From: Bacterioplanes sp965233665
Lineage (GTDB): Bacteria; Pseudomonadota; Gammaproteobacteria; Pseudomonadales; Oceanobacteraceae
DNA length: 64,000 nucleotides
Reading direction: 5' to 3'
Assembly: GCA_965233665.1 (NCBI GenBank)
Contig: CBDDTG010000063.1
Span: forward strand, 1 to 64,000
The first letter of the stretch is position 1. The number at the start of each line of letters is the position of its first letter. A program made the position numbers and the translations under genes. Shown one piece after another: positions 24,900-33,353 of the stretch. The notes under the pieces are model-generated. The model was not told where the DNA came from and did no database searches. It was given only the letters and a program-made list of their open reading frames with translations.

Positions 24900-26255
24900 A
24901 TCATCGGCATTGAATTCACCGGTAATTTCATTCAGCGCATGCTGCGCCATGCGCAAGTCTTCGGCCAAGAGTTCACCAGCCGCCATACCTTGCAGCTGCA
25001 GCCGCCCGGCATCCAAGGCACTGCCTGCGCGCTGCAGCGCTTCAATATGACGACGACGTGCCAGAAAGCCGCCCTCTGAGGCGGCATCAAAGCCCATCAC
25101 GGCTTTTAGATGCTCACGTAAGTTATCCACACCTTGATTGAGCTTGGCGGACAAAGCCAAGGTCGGTACGGTTTCGTCCGCGCATGTACCCACAGCCAGC
25201 CCGGCTAAATCGGCTTTATTGCGCACCACCGTCAGCCGGCCAGAGTGCCAAAGGGTTTCAGCCAGCTCATTGGCCTGCTGTTGGCCGTCATACAGAGCGT
25301 GTAGCAGCGCCAGAGGGTCGGTTTCATCACTGCTGCTGTCGATCATCAGCAGCACACGATCCGCTTGCTCGATCTCCGCCCAGGCGCGTTCAATGCCAAT
25401 GCGCTCGACTTCATCCGGCGCATCGCGCAAGCCTGCAGTGTCGATGATGTGCAGTGGCATGCCATCAATGTGGATATGTTCTTTTAAGACGTCGCGCGTG
25501 GTGCCGGCAATGTCGGTGACGATGGCCCGCTCCTGGCCCGCCAAGGCGTTTAACAGCGACGATTTGCCCGCATTGGGTCGGCCGGCAATCACCACATTCA
25601 TGCCTTCGCGCAGCAATGAACCCTGATTGGCCTCGCGCATCACCGCGTTTAAAGCCTGTTCGACCTCGCTGAGCATGGCCTCGACCTTACCATCGGAGAG
25701 AAAGTCGATTTCTTCTTCCGGAAAGTCGATGGCTGCTTCCACATACATTCGCAGATGAATCAGTTGATCGAGCAAGCTGTGGATACGCTGTGAAAACTCA
25801 CCTTGTAGCGAACGCAAAGCACAGCGCGCCGCCTGCTCTGACGCCGAGTCAATTAAATCGGCAATGGCCTCAGCCTGTGCCAAATCGAGCTTGTCGTTCA
25901 GGAAAGCGCGTTCAGAAAACTCACCAGGACGTGCCAAACGACAGCCCAGCGCCACCACTTGCTGCAGCAGCAAATCCAACACCACCGGCCCGCCGTGGCC
26001 TTGTAGCTCAAGCACATCTTCACCGGTAAAGGAGTTGGGGCCGGGGAAGAACAGCGCAATGCCTTCGTCCAAGACATCGCCTTCAACACTGCGAAACGGC
26101 CCGTAGTGCGCGTAGCGGGGCTTTGGAGCGTGGCCTAGAACAGCCTGCGCGACGTCAACCGCTTTGCTGCCAGAGATGCGGACAATGCCGACACCGCCAC
26201 GCCCAGGCGCCGTAGCAATCGCTGCAATGGAATCTTGATGGAGGACTTCAGTCAT
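24858..26255 (-). CDS. mnmE: MnmE (TrmE), tRNA-modifying GTPase
   Basis: A 465-residue GTPase partner of MnmG. The N-terminal tetrahydrofolate-binding domain begins IAAIATAPGRGGVGIVRISG. The G domain has GRPNAGKSSLLNAL (G1), DIAGTTRD (G2), DTAGLRD (G3) and NKADL (G4). The C-terminal FCIGK motif carries the catalytic Cys. It lies 93 nt from yidC, which is in the same direction, as in most gammaproteobacteria. An exact DnaA 9-mer occurs at 25123. Confidence 0.97.
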   Translation of the reverse strand: MTEVLHQDSIAAIATAPGRGGVGIVRISGSKAVDVAQAVLGHAPKPRYAHYGPFRSVEGDVLDEGIALFFPGPNSFTGEDVLELQGHGGPVVLDLLLQQVVALGCRLARPGEFSERAFLNDKLDLAQAEAIADLIDSASEQAARCALRSLQGEFSQRIHSLLDQLIHLRMYVEAAIDFPEEEIDFLSDGKVEAMLSEVEQALNAVMREANQGSLLREGMNVVIAGRPNAGKSSLLNALAGQERAIVTDIAGTTRDVLKEHIHIDGMPLHIIDTAGLRDAPDEVERIGIERAWAEIEQADRVLLMIDSSSDETDPLALLHALYDGQQQANELAETLWHSGRLTVVRNKADLAGLAVGTCADETVPTLALSAKLNQGVDNLREHLKAVMGFDAASEGGFLARRRHIEALQRAGSALDAGRLQLQGMAAGELLAEDLRMAQHALNEITGEFNADDLLGEIFGSFCIGK

Positions 26256-26304
26256 GGGGAGCAGGCCGTCAAAAAGCCTGATTGTAACGCAGGAAGGCAG
26301 GGAG

Positions 26305-26326
26305 AGCAGGCCCGTCAGGGCCTGCT
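26305..26326. other. Hairpin between yidC and mnmE
   Basis: AGCAGGCCC and GGGCCTGCT form a perfect 9-bp stem with a 4-nt loop (GTCA) in the yidC-mnmE gap. There is no T tract, so it may be an RNA processing or attenuation element rather than a full terminator. Confidence 0.5.
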
Positions 26327-26348
26327 TGGGCTATTCAATGCGAGTGAA

Positions 26349-28004
26349 TTAGCCCTGTTTTTCGATCTGCTTGGTAATCACGTATTGCTGTGCAATCGAC
26401 AGCGCTTGGTTGACCACCCAGTACAACACCAAACCCGCCGGGAACCACAGGAAGAAAATGGTGAAGATAATCGGCATAAACTGCATGACTCGCGCCTGCA
26501 TTGGGTCTGGCGGGGTCGGATTAAGCTTCGTCTGGATAAACATCGCCGCGCCCATGATCAGCGGTAAGACAAAGTACGGATCTTTAATCGACATGTCTTC
26601 AATCCACAGGAAGAACGGCGCCTGGCGCAGCTCTACGGATTCCATCAAAACCCAATACAAGGCGATAAATACCGGCATCTGGATCAAAATAGGCAAGCAC
26701 CCGCCCATCGGATTGATCTTTTCGTCGCGATACAGCTTCATCATTTCCTGACCCAGCTTTTCGCGGTTATCGCCGTATTTGTCCTTAATCTCCTGCATCT
26801 TCGGCGCAACTTTGCGCATGTTCGCCATCGAGCGATAGCTCATGGCCGAAGGCTTATAGAACAAGGCTTTGATGCTAATGGTCAGCAAAATGATCGCCAC
26901 ACCCCAGTTGCCCACCAAGCCATGGAAGAAGCTTAATAACCAGAATAAAGGCTGGGCAATCCACCACAACCAGCCGTAGTCGATGGTCAGGTCCAAGTTC
27001 TCAGCAATTTCCGCCAAGCGGTCCTGATCTTTCGGGCCCACATACAGTTTCGCACCAACGCTGGCGCTGTCACCTGGCGCCACTTCCGTGGCCTGACTGT
27101 AAAAGCCAAACAGGTAATTGCCCTTCACATAACGGCCGTTATAGGTGTGTTGCTCATCTTTAGCTGGAATCCATGCCGACAGGAAGTAGTGCTGCAGCAT
27201 CGCCGCCCAGCCACCGGTTTCGACCTGTTTGTAGGCGCCGTCTTCCAGATCATCGAAGGTCACCTTTTCATAGCGGTTTTCAGAGGTGGTTAACGCCGCC
27301 CCCAAATAGGACTGCATGCCCATTTGGTTGCCCTGAGATGGATCGCCAGAGCCGTCGCGCTTTAACTGGGCATAAAACACGCCCTGCCAAGGCTGCTCAG
27401 ACAGGTTGCGAATGCGGTACGAGATATCCACCAGGTATTCACCGCGGGTAAAGGTGAATACTTTATCCACCTCGGCTTTGTCGCTGCGATGGGTCAGGAC
27501 CACTTCCAAGGTTTGCTGATCGTCACTGAGTTCATAGCGGGTGCTGTCGCTGTTAAACAGCGCCTTACCCTGAGCATCAATGCCATCACGCCCCAGTAAG
27601 CCACTTTGCGCAACATAGGTACGACGGCTGTTGCGCTCCAGCAATGTAAACGGCACGTCCTTTTGCTCAATCGATACCGGGTAGGCTGGCAGCAGCACTT
27701 CAACGACTTCGCCGCCCAGTGGGTCGATGGTGACGTTTAGCACATCGGTCATCACCTGAATCAACTCACCGCTGGCCTGTGGTTGTTCGTTCACATCCGG
27801 TTGCGCAGTGGCAACGGCGGGGGCATCGGCATCTTGGCTATTATCGCCATCAATTGCGGCTAATGGCGCTTCCTGTGAGGACGGTACGGCCGCAATCGGC
27901 TGATTGTCCTGCGGTTTGCTTCCATAGTCATCGTTCCAGGCCAGAATCAGAAAATAGCTACTGATAGCTAGACCAATAAAAATCAACGTACGGCGGATAT
28001 CCAT
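26349..28004 (-). CDS. yidC: YidC membrane protein insertase
   Basis: A 551-residue insertase. The start at 28004 gives the standard MDIRRTLIFIGL N-terminal helix. A large periplasmic domain follows (about 60-345), then the conserved insertase core with TM segments at about 355-375, 425-450, 470-490 and 505-530. The Arg in LFYKPSAMSYRSMANMR sits in the hydrophilic groove. The C-terminus is basic. Two bases separate it from yidD. Length matches E. coli (548). Confidence 0.96.
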   Translation of the reverse strand: MDIRRTLIFIGLAISSYFLILAWNDDYGSKPQDNQPIAAVPSSQEAPLAAIDGDNSQDADAPAVATAQPDVNEQPQASGELIQVMTDVLNVTIDPLGGEVVEVLLPAYPVSIEQKDVPFTLLERNSRRTYVAQSGLLGRDGIDAQGKALFNSDSTRYELSDDQQTLEVVLTHRSDKAEVDKVFTFTRGEYLVDISYRIRNLSEQPWQGVFYAQLKRDGSGDPSQGNQMGMQSYLGAALTTSENRYEKVTFDDLEDGAYKQVETGGWAAMLQHYFLSAWIPAKDEQHTYNGRYVKGNYLFGFYSQATEVAPGDSASVGAKLYVGPKDQDRLAEIAENLDLTIDYGWLWWIAQPLFWLLSFFHGLVGNWGVAIILLTISIKALFYKPSAMSYRSMANMRKVAPKMQEIKDKYGDNREKLGQEMMKLYRDEKINPMGGCLPILIQMPVFIALYWVLMESVELRQAPFFLWIEDMSIKDPYFVLPLIMGAAMFIQTKLNPTPPDPMQARVMQFMPIIFTIFFLWFPAGLVLYWVVNQALSIAQQYVITKQIEKQG

Positions 28005-28006
28005 GA

Positions 28007-28297
28007 TTAGGGTTTCCGTTGACAACAGTTAGGTGAATGGGAGTCAGGTACCGGGTCATAACCATGAGAAGCCCATGGATGACACCGAAAAATGCGTTTG
28101 ATCGTCATGCCGCCACCGCGCCAAAAACCATGCCGGCGGATCGCTTCATCGGCGTAACTGGAACAGGTCGGATAATAACGGCAACGACTGGGAATCAGGG
28201 GACTGATGGCAAGTCGATAAAAGCGGATGAGCAACAACAGGCAGTTAGCGCCCAGACTGGGGTCGCTGTTTGCGTTGACCTTGTGCTCGTTTGCCAT
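28007..28297 (-). CDS. yidD: YidD, membrane insertion efficiency factor
   Basis: A 96-residue protein with the family core LIRFYRLAISPLIPSRCRYYPTCSSYADEAI and GRGGMTIKRIFRCHPW-like region (here RGGGMTIKRIFRCHPW). It helps YidC and Sec in membrane protein insertion. The start at 28297 overlaps the 3' end of rnpA by 53 bp, as is common. The C-terminal tail ends with a Cys pair. Confidence 0.94.
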   Translation of the reverse strand: MANEHKVNANSDPSLGANCLLLLIRFYRLAISPLIPSRCRYYPTCSSYADEAIRRHGFWRGGGMTIKRIFRCHPWASHGYDPVPDSHSPNCCQRKP

Positions 28298-28649
28298 GGC
28301 TGGGACGCTTTAATCGGAACCAAAGGGCGTCAATCATCTCACGAATCTGCTGGTTGTCCAGTGCGACCAGACCGCCCCGAGCCAGCACGACGTAGTCGGC
28401 AGCCGGTAGCTCATGCTGGTGGTGACGAAAAGACTCGCGCACCAAACGCCGTACCCGATTGCGGGCAACAGCCAGCTTGATTTGTTTTTTTGCCAGCACA
28501 AAACCAAGACGTGGTTGATCACTGTCATTGGCGCTGGCTAACACCAGCAGGTGAGGTGTGCTGCCGCGTAACTCAGTGTGATCGAACACCCGTTTAAACT
28601 CGACCGGTTTGAGTAACCGTGAGGCGCGTGTGAATCCGAAATCAGGCAT
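28245..28649 (-). CDS. rnpA: RNase P protein component
   Basis: A 134-residue basic protein. It starts FGFTRASRLLKPVEFKRVFD and has the RNR motif in KLAVARNRVRRLVRESFRHHQ, which binds the RNase P RNA. The start at 28649 (MPDFGFTRA) fits other family members better than the earlier in-frame codon at 28673. It lies between rpmH and yidD. Confidence 0.94.
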   Translation of the reverse strand: MPDFGFTRASRLLKPVEFKRVFDHTELRGSTPHLLVLASANDSDQPRLGFVLAKKQIKLAVARNRVRRLVRESFRHHQHELPAADYVVLARGGLVALDNQQIREMIDALWFRLKRPSHGKRAQGQRKQRPQSGR

Positions 28650-28673
28650 TGATGAGCGGCAGCAAAGGCGCAA

Positions 28674-28808
28674 TTAGGCAGACAGTACGTGACGGCCTTT
28701 TGCACGACGACGAGCCAGAACCTGACGGCCGTTTTTGGTCGCCATACGGGCACGGAAGCCATGAGTACGCTTGCGCTTCAGAACGCTTGGTTGAAATGTA
28801 CGTTTCAT
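28674..28808 (-). CDS. rpmH: Ribosomal protein bL34
   Basis: A 44-residue protein MKRTFQPSVLKRKRTHGFRA..., ending RRRAKGRHVLSA. It is the usual first gene of the leftward rpmH-rnpA-yidD-yidC operon next to the origin. The promoter probably lies in 28809-28950. Confidence 0.97.
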   Translation of the reverse strand: MKRTFQPSVLKRKRTHGFRARMATKNGRQVLARRRAKGRHVLSA

Positions 28809-28949
28809 AACAAAGTCACTCGGTTAAGAGAATTAAACTCTGACCCTGAGTGTCACCAAAGCAGTGCTACCCGTGGGCCTGAAAATTAAGGCCGGCAATT
28901 GTATGAGAAAGAACCAGCGAAGGCAATGACTGAATTTTGATCACTCAAG

Positions 28950-29340
28950 CTGTTGGCTGTCAGCGTGAGTTATCCCCCTGTGTGAAAAAGAATGAATGAA
29001 AGTGAATGTGTGTGAAGGAAAGGAAGGAGTAGTTCGTTATTTTTAATCTTAGTACCAAGCAATTCTGTGGTTAACTGGAAAATATCCTTATAAAACAATA
29101 CCTTACATACTTATTAACCCTGGTATAAGCAAGGTATGAGCTGCGCAAAACCGGCGTATGAACGGTGGACGAAAACCGCTGTTGTACACATGGGAAATTT
29201 TTCCCTTCAGTCTATCCACATTTGTTCAGAGTTTTCCTGGCGCTCATCCACAGCTTTGCCGGAGTTTTTTTGCGCTTCTTAAGCGATGAACGGCAATCCT
29301 AGTTTGGCCGTGTGAATCGCTGTGGATAACCTTGTTGCCA
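28950..29340. other. oriC: Candidate chromosomal replication origin oriC
   Basis: The 742-bp gap between rpmH and dnaA is where the Pseudomonas-type oriC lies. Boxes seen: exact TTATCCACA on the minus strand (29321-29329), and one-mismatch boxes CTATCCACA (29212-29220), TCATCCACA (29244-29252) and TGTGGTTAA (29066-29074). An AT-rich stretch at about 29030-29110 is a plausible unwinding element. The dnaA promoter must also be here. No gene is seen in the gap. Confidence 0.75.
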
Positions 29341-29550
29341 TGCAGTAGAATGCCCGGTTCGTTTTGGCATATCAGGCTGTGCCAACGGCTCGGTGAATGC
29401 GCTGCGGTGTGCTTATCTTCAGCGCACAAACGCGCCAGTGTGGATCGCCCGCTGCCGTTGCTTATCAGAGCGTCGTAATCGTGCCTATATATAGTGGCAA
29501 GATTGGCCGAGCACAGTCTGTTGAATCCTGTTTCCTGAATTGAGGTAGCC

Positions 29551-31050
29551 GTGACCGCTTTGTGGCAAGAATGTCTGGGTCAGCTGCAGCACGAATTACC
29601 AGCGCAGCAATACAACACCTGGATCCGTCCGTTAGTCGCCAGTAGCGATGAAGGCCAGCTGGTTCTGAGTGCGCCCAATCGCTTCGTGAAAGATTGGGTG
29701 AAGGATAAGTACCTGCAACGCATTCAGGAAATTCTGTCCGAACTCAATGGTGGTCGCATCACGCACGTGGAGTTGGCCGTGGGTGAGTCGCAGCCTATGT
29801 TTCGCCCGCAAGCGGCTGCTCGTCCAGCGACACCGCCCCCCAGGCCTGCACCTCGCTCCAACAGCCAAGAGCAATACGGTTTTGCAGCGCCGCGCACCAG
29901 TGCGCCGTTGCAAGGTGAGTTGCTGGATGATTTGCCTGCACAGCAGCCAGCCGCACCTGCGCCACGGCCTGAGCCGGCGCCGGTTGCGCGTCGTGAGCGC
30001 AATGTGCAGGTTGAAGGTGGCTTAAAGCATCAGAGTTTTTTGAACAAAAACTTCACCTTCGAAACCTTTGTTGAAGGTAAGAGCAACCAGCTCGCCCATG
30101 CCGCAGCACGGCAGGTAGCGGAAAACGCCGGCGGCTCCTACAACCCACTGTTTATATACGGTGGCGTCGGCTTGGGTAAAACCCACTTGATGCACGCTGT
30201 GGGTAACTATCTGCAAAAGAAAGATGGCAATGCCAAAGTGCTGTATGTGCACTCTGAACGCTTTGTGCAAGACATGGTGAAGGCGCTGCAGCTAAACGCC
30301 ATTAACGAGTTCAAGCGTTTTTACCGTGGACTTGATGCTTTGCTGATCGATGATATTCAGTTTTTTGCTGGCAAAGAGCGCTCCCAGGAAGAGTTTTTCC
30401 ACACCTTTAATGCCTTGCTCGAAGGCGGGCAGCAAATGATTCTGACCTGTGATCGCTACCCTAAAGAAATTAACGGCTTGGAGGAGCGCCTCAAAAGCCG
30501 CTTTGGATGGGGTCTGACCGTCGCGGTTGAGCCCCCCGAACTGGAAACTCGGGTCGCAATTCTGATGAAGAAGGCTGAACAAACCGGCGTGCACTTGCCA
30601 GACGATGCCGCTTTCTTTATTGCTCAGAAAATTCGCTCGAATGTGCGCGAGCTAGAAGGGGCACTGAAACGGGTGGTGGCGAACTCGCACTTCACCGGCA
30701 GTGAAATCACGTTGCCCTTTATTAAAGAGTCATTGAAAGACTTGCTGGCACTGCAAGATAAGCAGGTCAGCATTGATAATATTCAACGCACGGTGGCGGA
30801 GTATTACAAAATCAAACTCTCTGATTTACTATCTAAACGCCGCACCCGCTCCATCGCTCGTCCGCGTCAGGTAGCGATGGCATTGAGTAAAGAACTGACC
30901 AATCACAGCTTGCCAGAAATTGGCGATGCATTTGGTGGTCGTGACCACACGACAGTGCTGCACGCATGTCGTAAAATCAAAGAATTGCAGGAATCCAGCG
31001 CAGACATTCGGGAAGATTACAAAAACCTGTTGCGCTCACTGACAACCTAG
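29551..31050 (+). CDS. dnaA: Replication initiator DnaA
   Basis: A 499-residue initiator starting with GTG, GAGG 5 nt upstream. Domain I (about 1-85, WIRPL), a Pro/Ala-rich domain II linker (about 90-155), domain III AAA+ with Walker A GGVGLGKTHL and Walker B LLIDDIQFF, and domain IV with the DNA-binding signature GGRDHTTVLHACRKI. Length is like Pseudomonas (514) rather than E. coli (467), because of the linker. It heads dnaA-dnaN-recF-gyrB. Confidence 0.98.
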   Translation: MTALWQECLGQLQHELPAQQYNTWIRPLVASSDEGQLVLSAPNRFVKDWVKDKYLQRIQEILSELNGGRITHVELAVGESQPMFRPQAAARPATPPPRPAPRSNSQEQYGFAAPRTSAPLQGELLDDLPAQQPAAPAPRPEPAPVARRERNVQVEGGLKHQSFLNKNFTFETFVEGKSNQLAHAAARQVAENAGGSYNPLFIYGGVGLGKTHLMHAVGNYLQKKDGNAKVLYVHSERFVQDMVKALQLNAINEFKRFYRGLDALLIDDIQFFAGKERSQEEFFHTFNALLEGGQQMILTCDRYPKEINGLEERLKSRFGWGLTVAVEPPELETRVAILMKKAEQTGVHLPDDAAFFIAQKIRSNVRELEGALKRVVANSHFTGSEITLPFIKESLKDLLALQDKQVSIDNIQRTVAEYYKIKLSDLLSKRRTRSIARPRQVAMALSKELTNHSLPEIGDAFGGRDHTTVLHACRKIKELQESSADIREDYKNLLRSLTT

Positions 31051-31066
31051 ACTGAGTGGGAGAACC

Positions 31067-32167
31067 ATGAAATTCGTTATCTCTAGGGAAGCCCTTCTAC
31101 GTCCACTGCAGCTGGTGGCGGGTGTGGTAGAAAAACGCCAAACGCTGCCCGTGCTGTCGAATGTGCTGCTGGAGGTGAAAGGACAGCAGCTGGCGCTGAC
31201 AGGCACCGACCTGGAAGTTGAGCTGATCGGTCGGGTGACGCTGGATGAAGTCGGCCAGGAAGGCGAAATTACCGTGCCGGCGAAAAAGCTGATGGATATT
31301 TGCCGCACCTTGCCAGACGGCGCCCAGATCGAAGTGGAGCAAGACGCCCAACGCGTTAACGTGCGCTCTGGTCGTTCACGCTTTGCTTTATCCACCTTAC
31401 CGGCGACTGAGTTTCCTAACGTTGACAGCACCGTGGATGAGCAGGTCTTCAGCCTGGAGCAGAGCAAACTGCGCCGCGTGATCGATCGTACCAGCTTTGC
31501 CATGGCGCAGCAGGATGTGCGTTATTACCTCAACGGCATGCTGTTCGATGTATCAGCGAATCAATTGCGCACTGTGTCTACCGATGGCCATCGCTTGGCC
31601 ATGGCGCATGTGGATATTGCGGGTCCAGATACCGCACAGCAAATGATCGTGCCGCGCAAAGGCGTTCTGGAAATGGCCAAGTTAATGACCGATCCAGAGG
31701 CCAGCGTTGAAGTGGCTTTAAGCAGCAAGCATCTGCGCTTGGTGACGGAAACCTTTACCTTCACGACGAAATTGGTGGATGGCAAGTTCCCAGACTACGG
31801 TCGAGTCATTCCGAAAAACGGCACCAACGTTATGTTGGCGGATCGTCAGGAGCTGCGTCAGGTTTTCCAACGCACCGCGATTTTGTCTAACGAGAAGTAT
31901 CGTGGCGTGCGCTTGGTGCTGGATACCGACTTGCTGAAGGTGTTTGCCAACAACCCAGAGCAGGAAGAAGCCGAAGAAGCCGTTGCCGTGGATTACCAAG
32001 GCGACAAGCTGGAAATTGGTTTCAACGTTTCTTATCTGCAAGATGTCATGGCGGTGTTGGATACCGAACAGGTCAAGTTAACCATGGGCGACGCGACGGC
32101 CAGTGCCTTGCTGGAAGAACCGGAAAACGGCGACGCCATTTACGTGGTTATGCCGATGCGTCTGTAA
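31067..32167 (+). CDS. dnaN: DNA polymerase III beta sliding clamp
   Basis: A 366-residue clamp, same length as E. coli DnaN, with three repeats of the clamp fold and the C-terminal MPMRL that is nearly invariant. GGGAG precedes the ATG by 4 nt. It is 16 nt after dnaA and 13 nt before recF. Confidence 0.98.
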   Translation: MKFVISREALLRPLQLVAGVVEKRQTLPVLSNVLLEVKGQQLALTGTDLEVELIGRVTLDEVGQEGEITVPAKKLMDICRTLPDGAQIEVEQDAQRVNVRSGRSRFALSTLPATEFPNVDSTVDEQVFSLEQSKLRRVIDRTSFAMAQQDVRYYLNGMLFDVSANQLRTVSTDGHRLAMAHVDIAGPDTAQQMIVPRKGVLEMAKLMTDPEASVEVALSSKHLRLVTETFTFTTKLVDGKFPDYGRVIPKNGTNVMLADRQELRQVFQRTAILSNEKYRGVRLVLDTDLLKVFANNPEQEEAEEAVAVDYQGDKLEIGFNVSYLQDVMAVLDTEQVKLTMGDATASALLEEPENGDAIYVVMPMRL

Positions 32168-32180
32168 GCGACTCTTTTTT

Positions 32181-33296
32181 ATGCCTATCCGGCAACTCCA
32201 AGTCAGCGGTGTGCGCAATTTGCAGCCGCTGACGATTAATCCCCATCCCGCGATTAACTTTCTTTACGGTGATAACGGTTCCGGCAAATCCAGTGTGCTG
32301 GAGGCCATTGCCTTATTGTCGTCTGGCAAATCGTTTCGTACCACTCAGTTTAAACACGTGCTAAGTCATCAGCAGGATCGCATGGAATTGATGCTGCAGT
32401 TGGACGACGATCACCTTGGCGAGTGCGAGCTGCACAGTCTGCGGTTAAAGAGTGGCGATCAACTGCTGAAGATTAATGGCTCAGTGTTGACCTCCCAGGC
32501 GGAAGCGGCGCATTGGTTGCCCGTTCAAGTGATTGAACCGAATACCTTTCGCTTGCTGTCGGGGTCTCCCGAAGAGCGTCGACAGTTTATCGACTGGGGT
32601 GTGTTCCACGTGGAACAAGGGTTTATGGAGAACTGGAAAACCTTTCGCCAGCAACTTAAACAACGCAATGCCGTGCTTAAGCAAAAGCAGGAAGAGTGGC
32701 TGAGTGTTTGGAACCCTGGTTACATCGAAAGCGCTGAAGCAATCGATCAACAGCGCCAGTCTTATCTAAAGCGGTTTAAACCTGAATTTGAGCGCATTCT
32801 TAGCCAGTTGGACGACAGCCTAGAAATTCAGCTGACGTATTATCGTGGCTGGGAAAAGGACAGTGCGTTGAGCGATGTACTCGCTCGCCAGCAAGAGCGC
32901 GATTTAAACCTTGGCTACAGCCAATCTGGCCCACACAGGGCCGAGCTGCGCATCAAGGTTGATAAGCAGCCGGCTGCCGATATTCTGTCGCGTGGTCAGC
33001 AGAAAACCGTGGTGGCAGCGCTTAAGATTGCGCAGGGAAGTCTGTTTCAAAAAGAGAGCGGCCGCAGCACCATTTATCTGGTGGATGACTTGGCGTCAGA
33101 GTTGGATGAAAAGCATCGTTTTGCTTTATGCAAACTGCTGGAAGACTTAAAATGTCAGGTCTTTGTTACCAGCATCGATAAAGAAAAGTTAACGGACATC
33201 TGGCGTCCTACGGCCAGTAAAGTGTTCCACGTGGAACATGGTGCTGTCAGGGAGACAGACCAAGCCTCGCCAACGGCCAAAACAACTCACGAATGA
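32181..33296 (+). CDS. recF: RecF recombination mediator
   Basis: A 371-residue SMC-like ATPase that loads RecA at gaps. The start at 32181 (MPIRQLQVSGVRNLQ) is the family start; upstream codons would run into dnaN. Walker A is GDNGSGKSSVLEAI, the signature motif is around SRGQQK and Walker B is IYLVDDLASELD. The last about 20 residues extend beyond the E. coli length (357). Two perfect 16-bp parS sites lie inside the gene, each encoding FHVE: one in GVFHVEQG and one in the C-terminal extension KVFHVEHG. Confidence 0.96.
   Translation: MPIRQLQVSGVRNLQPLTINPHPAINFLYGDNGSGKSSVLEAIALLSSGKSFRTTQFKHVLSHQQDRMELMLQLDDDHLGECELHSLRLKSGDQLLKINGSVLTSQAEAAHWLPVQVIEPNTFRLLSGSPEERRQFIDWGVFHVEQGFMENWKTFRQQLKQRNAVLKQKQEEWLSVWNPGYIESAEAIDQQRQSYLKRFKPEFERILSQLDDSLEIQLTYYRGWEKDSALSDVLARQQERDLNLGYSQSGPHRAELRIKVDKQPAADILSRGQQKTVVAALKIAQGSLFQKESGRSTIYLVDDLASELDEKHRFALCKLLEDLKCQVFVTSIDKEKLTDIWRPTASKVFHVEHGAVRETDQASPTAKTTHE
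32602..32617. promoter_or_regulatory. parS: parS site 1 (ParB binding), in recF
   Basis: TGTTCCACGTGGAACA, a perfect 16-bp palindrome identical to the Pseudomonas-type parS consensus. It marks the centromere for ParB loading near oriC. Confidence 0.92.
33224..33239. promoter_or_regulatory. parS: parS site 2 (ParB binding), 3' end of recF
   Basis: A second perfect TGTTCCACGTGGAACA, 622 bp after site 1, read in the same codon phase (TTC CAC GTG GAA). Confidence 0.92.
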
Positions 33297-33353
33297 TCTT
33301 CTCTGGTGCGATAGCGCATCACAGAGAACTACCGATTTAAAGAGGAACACCGA

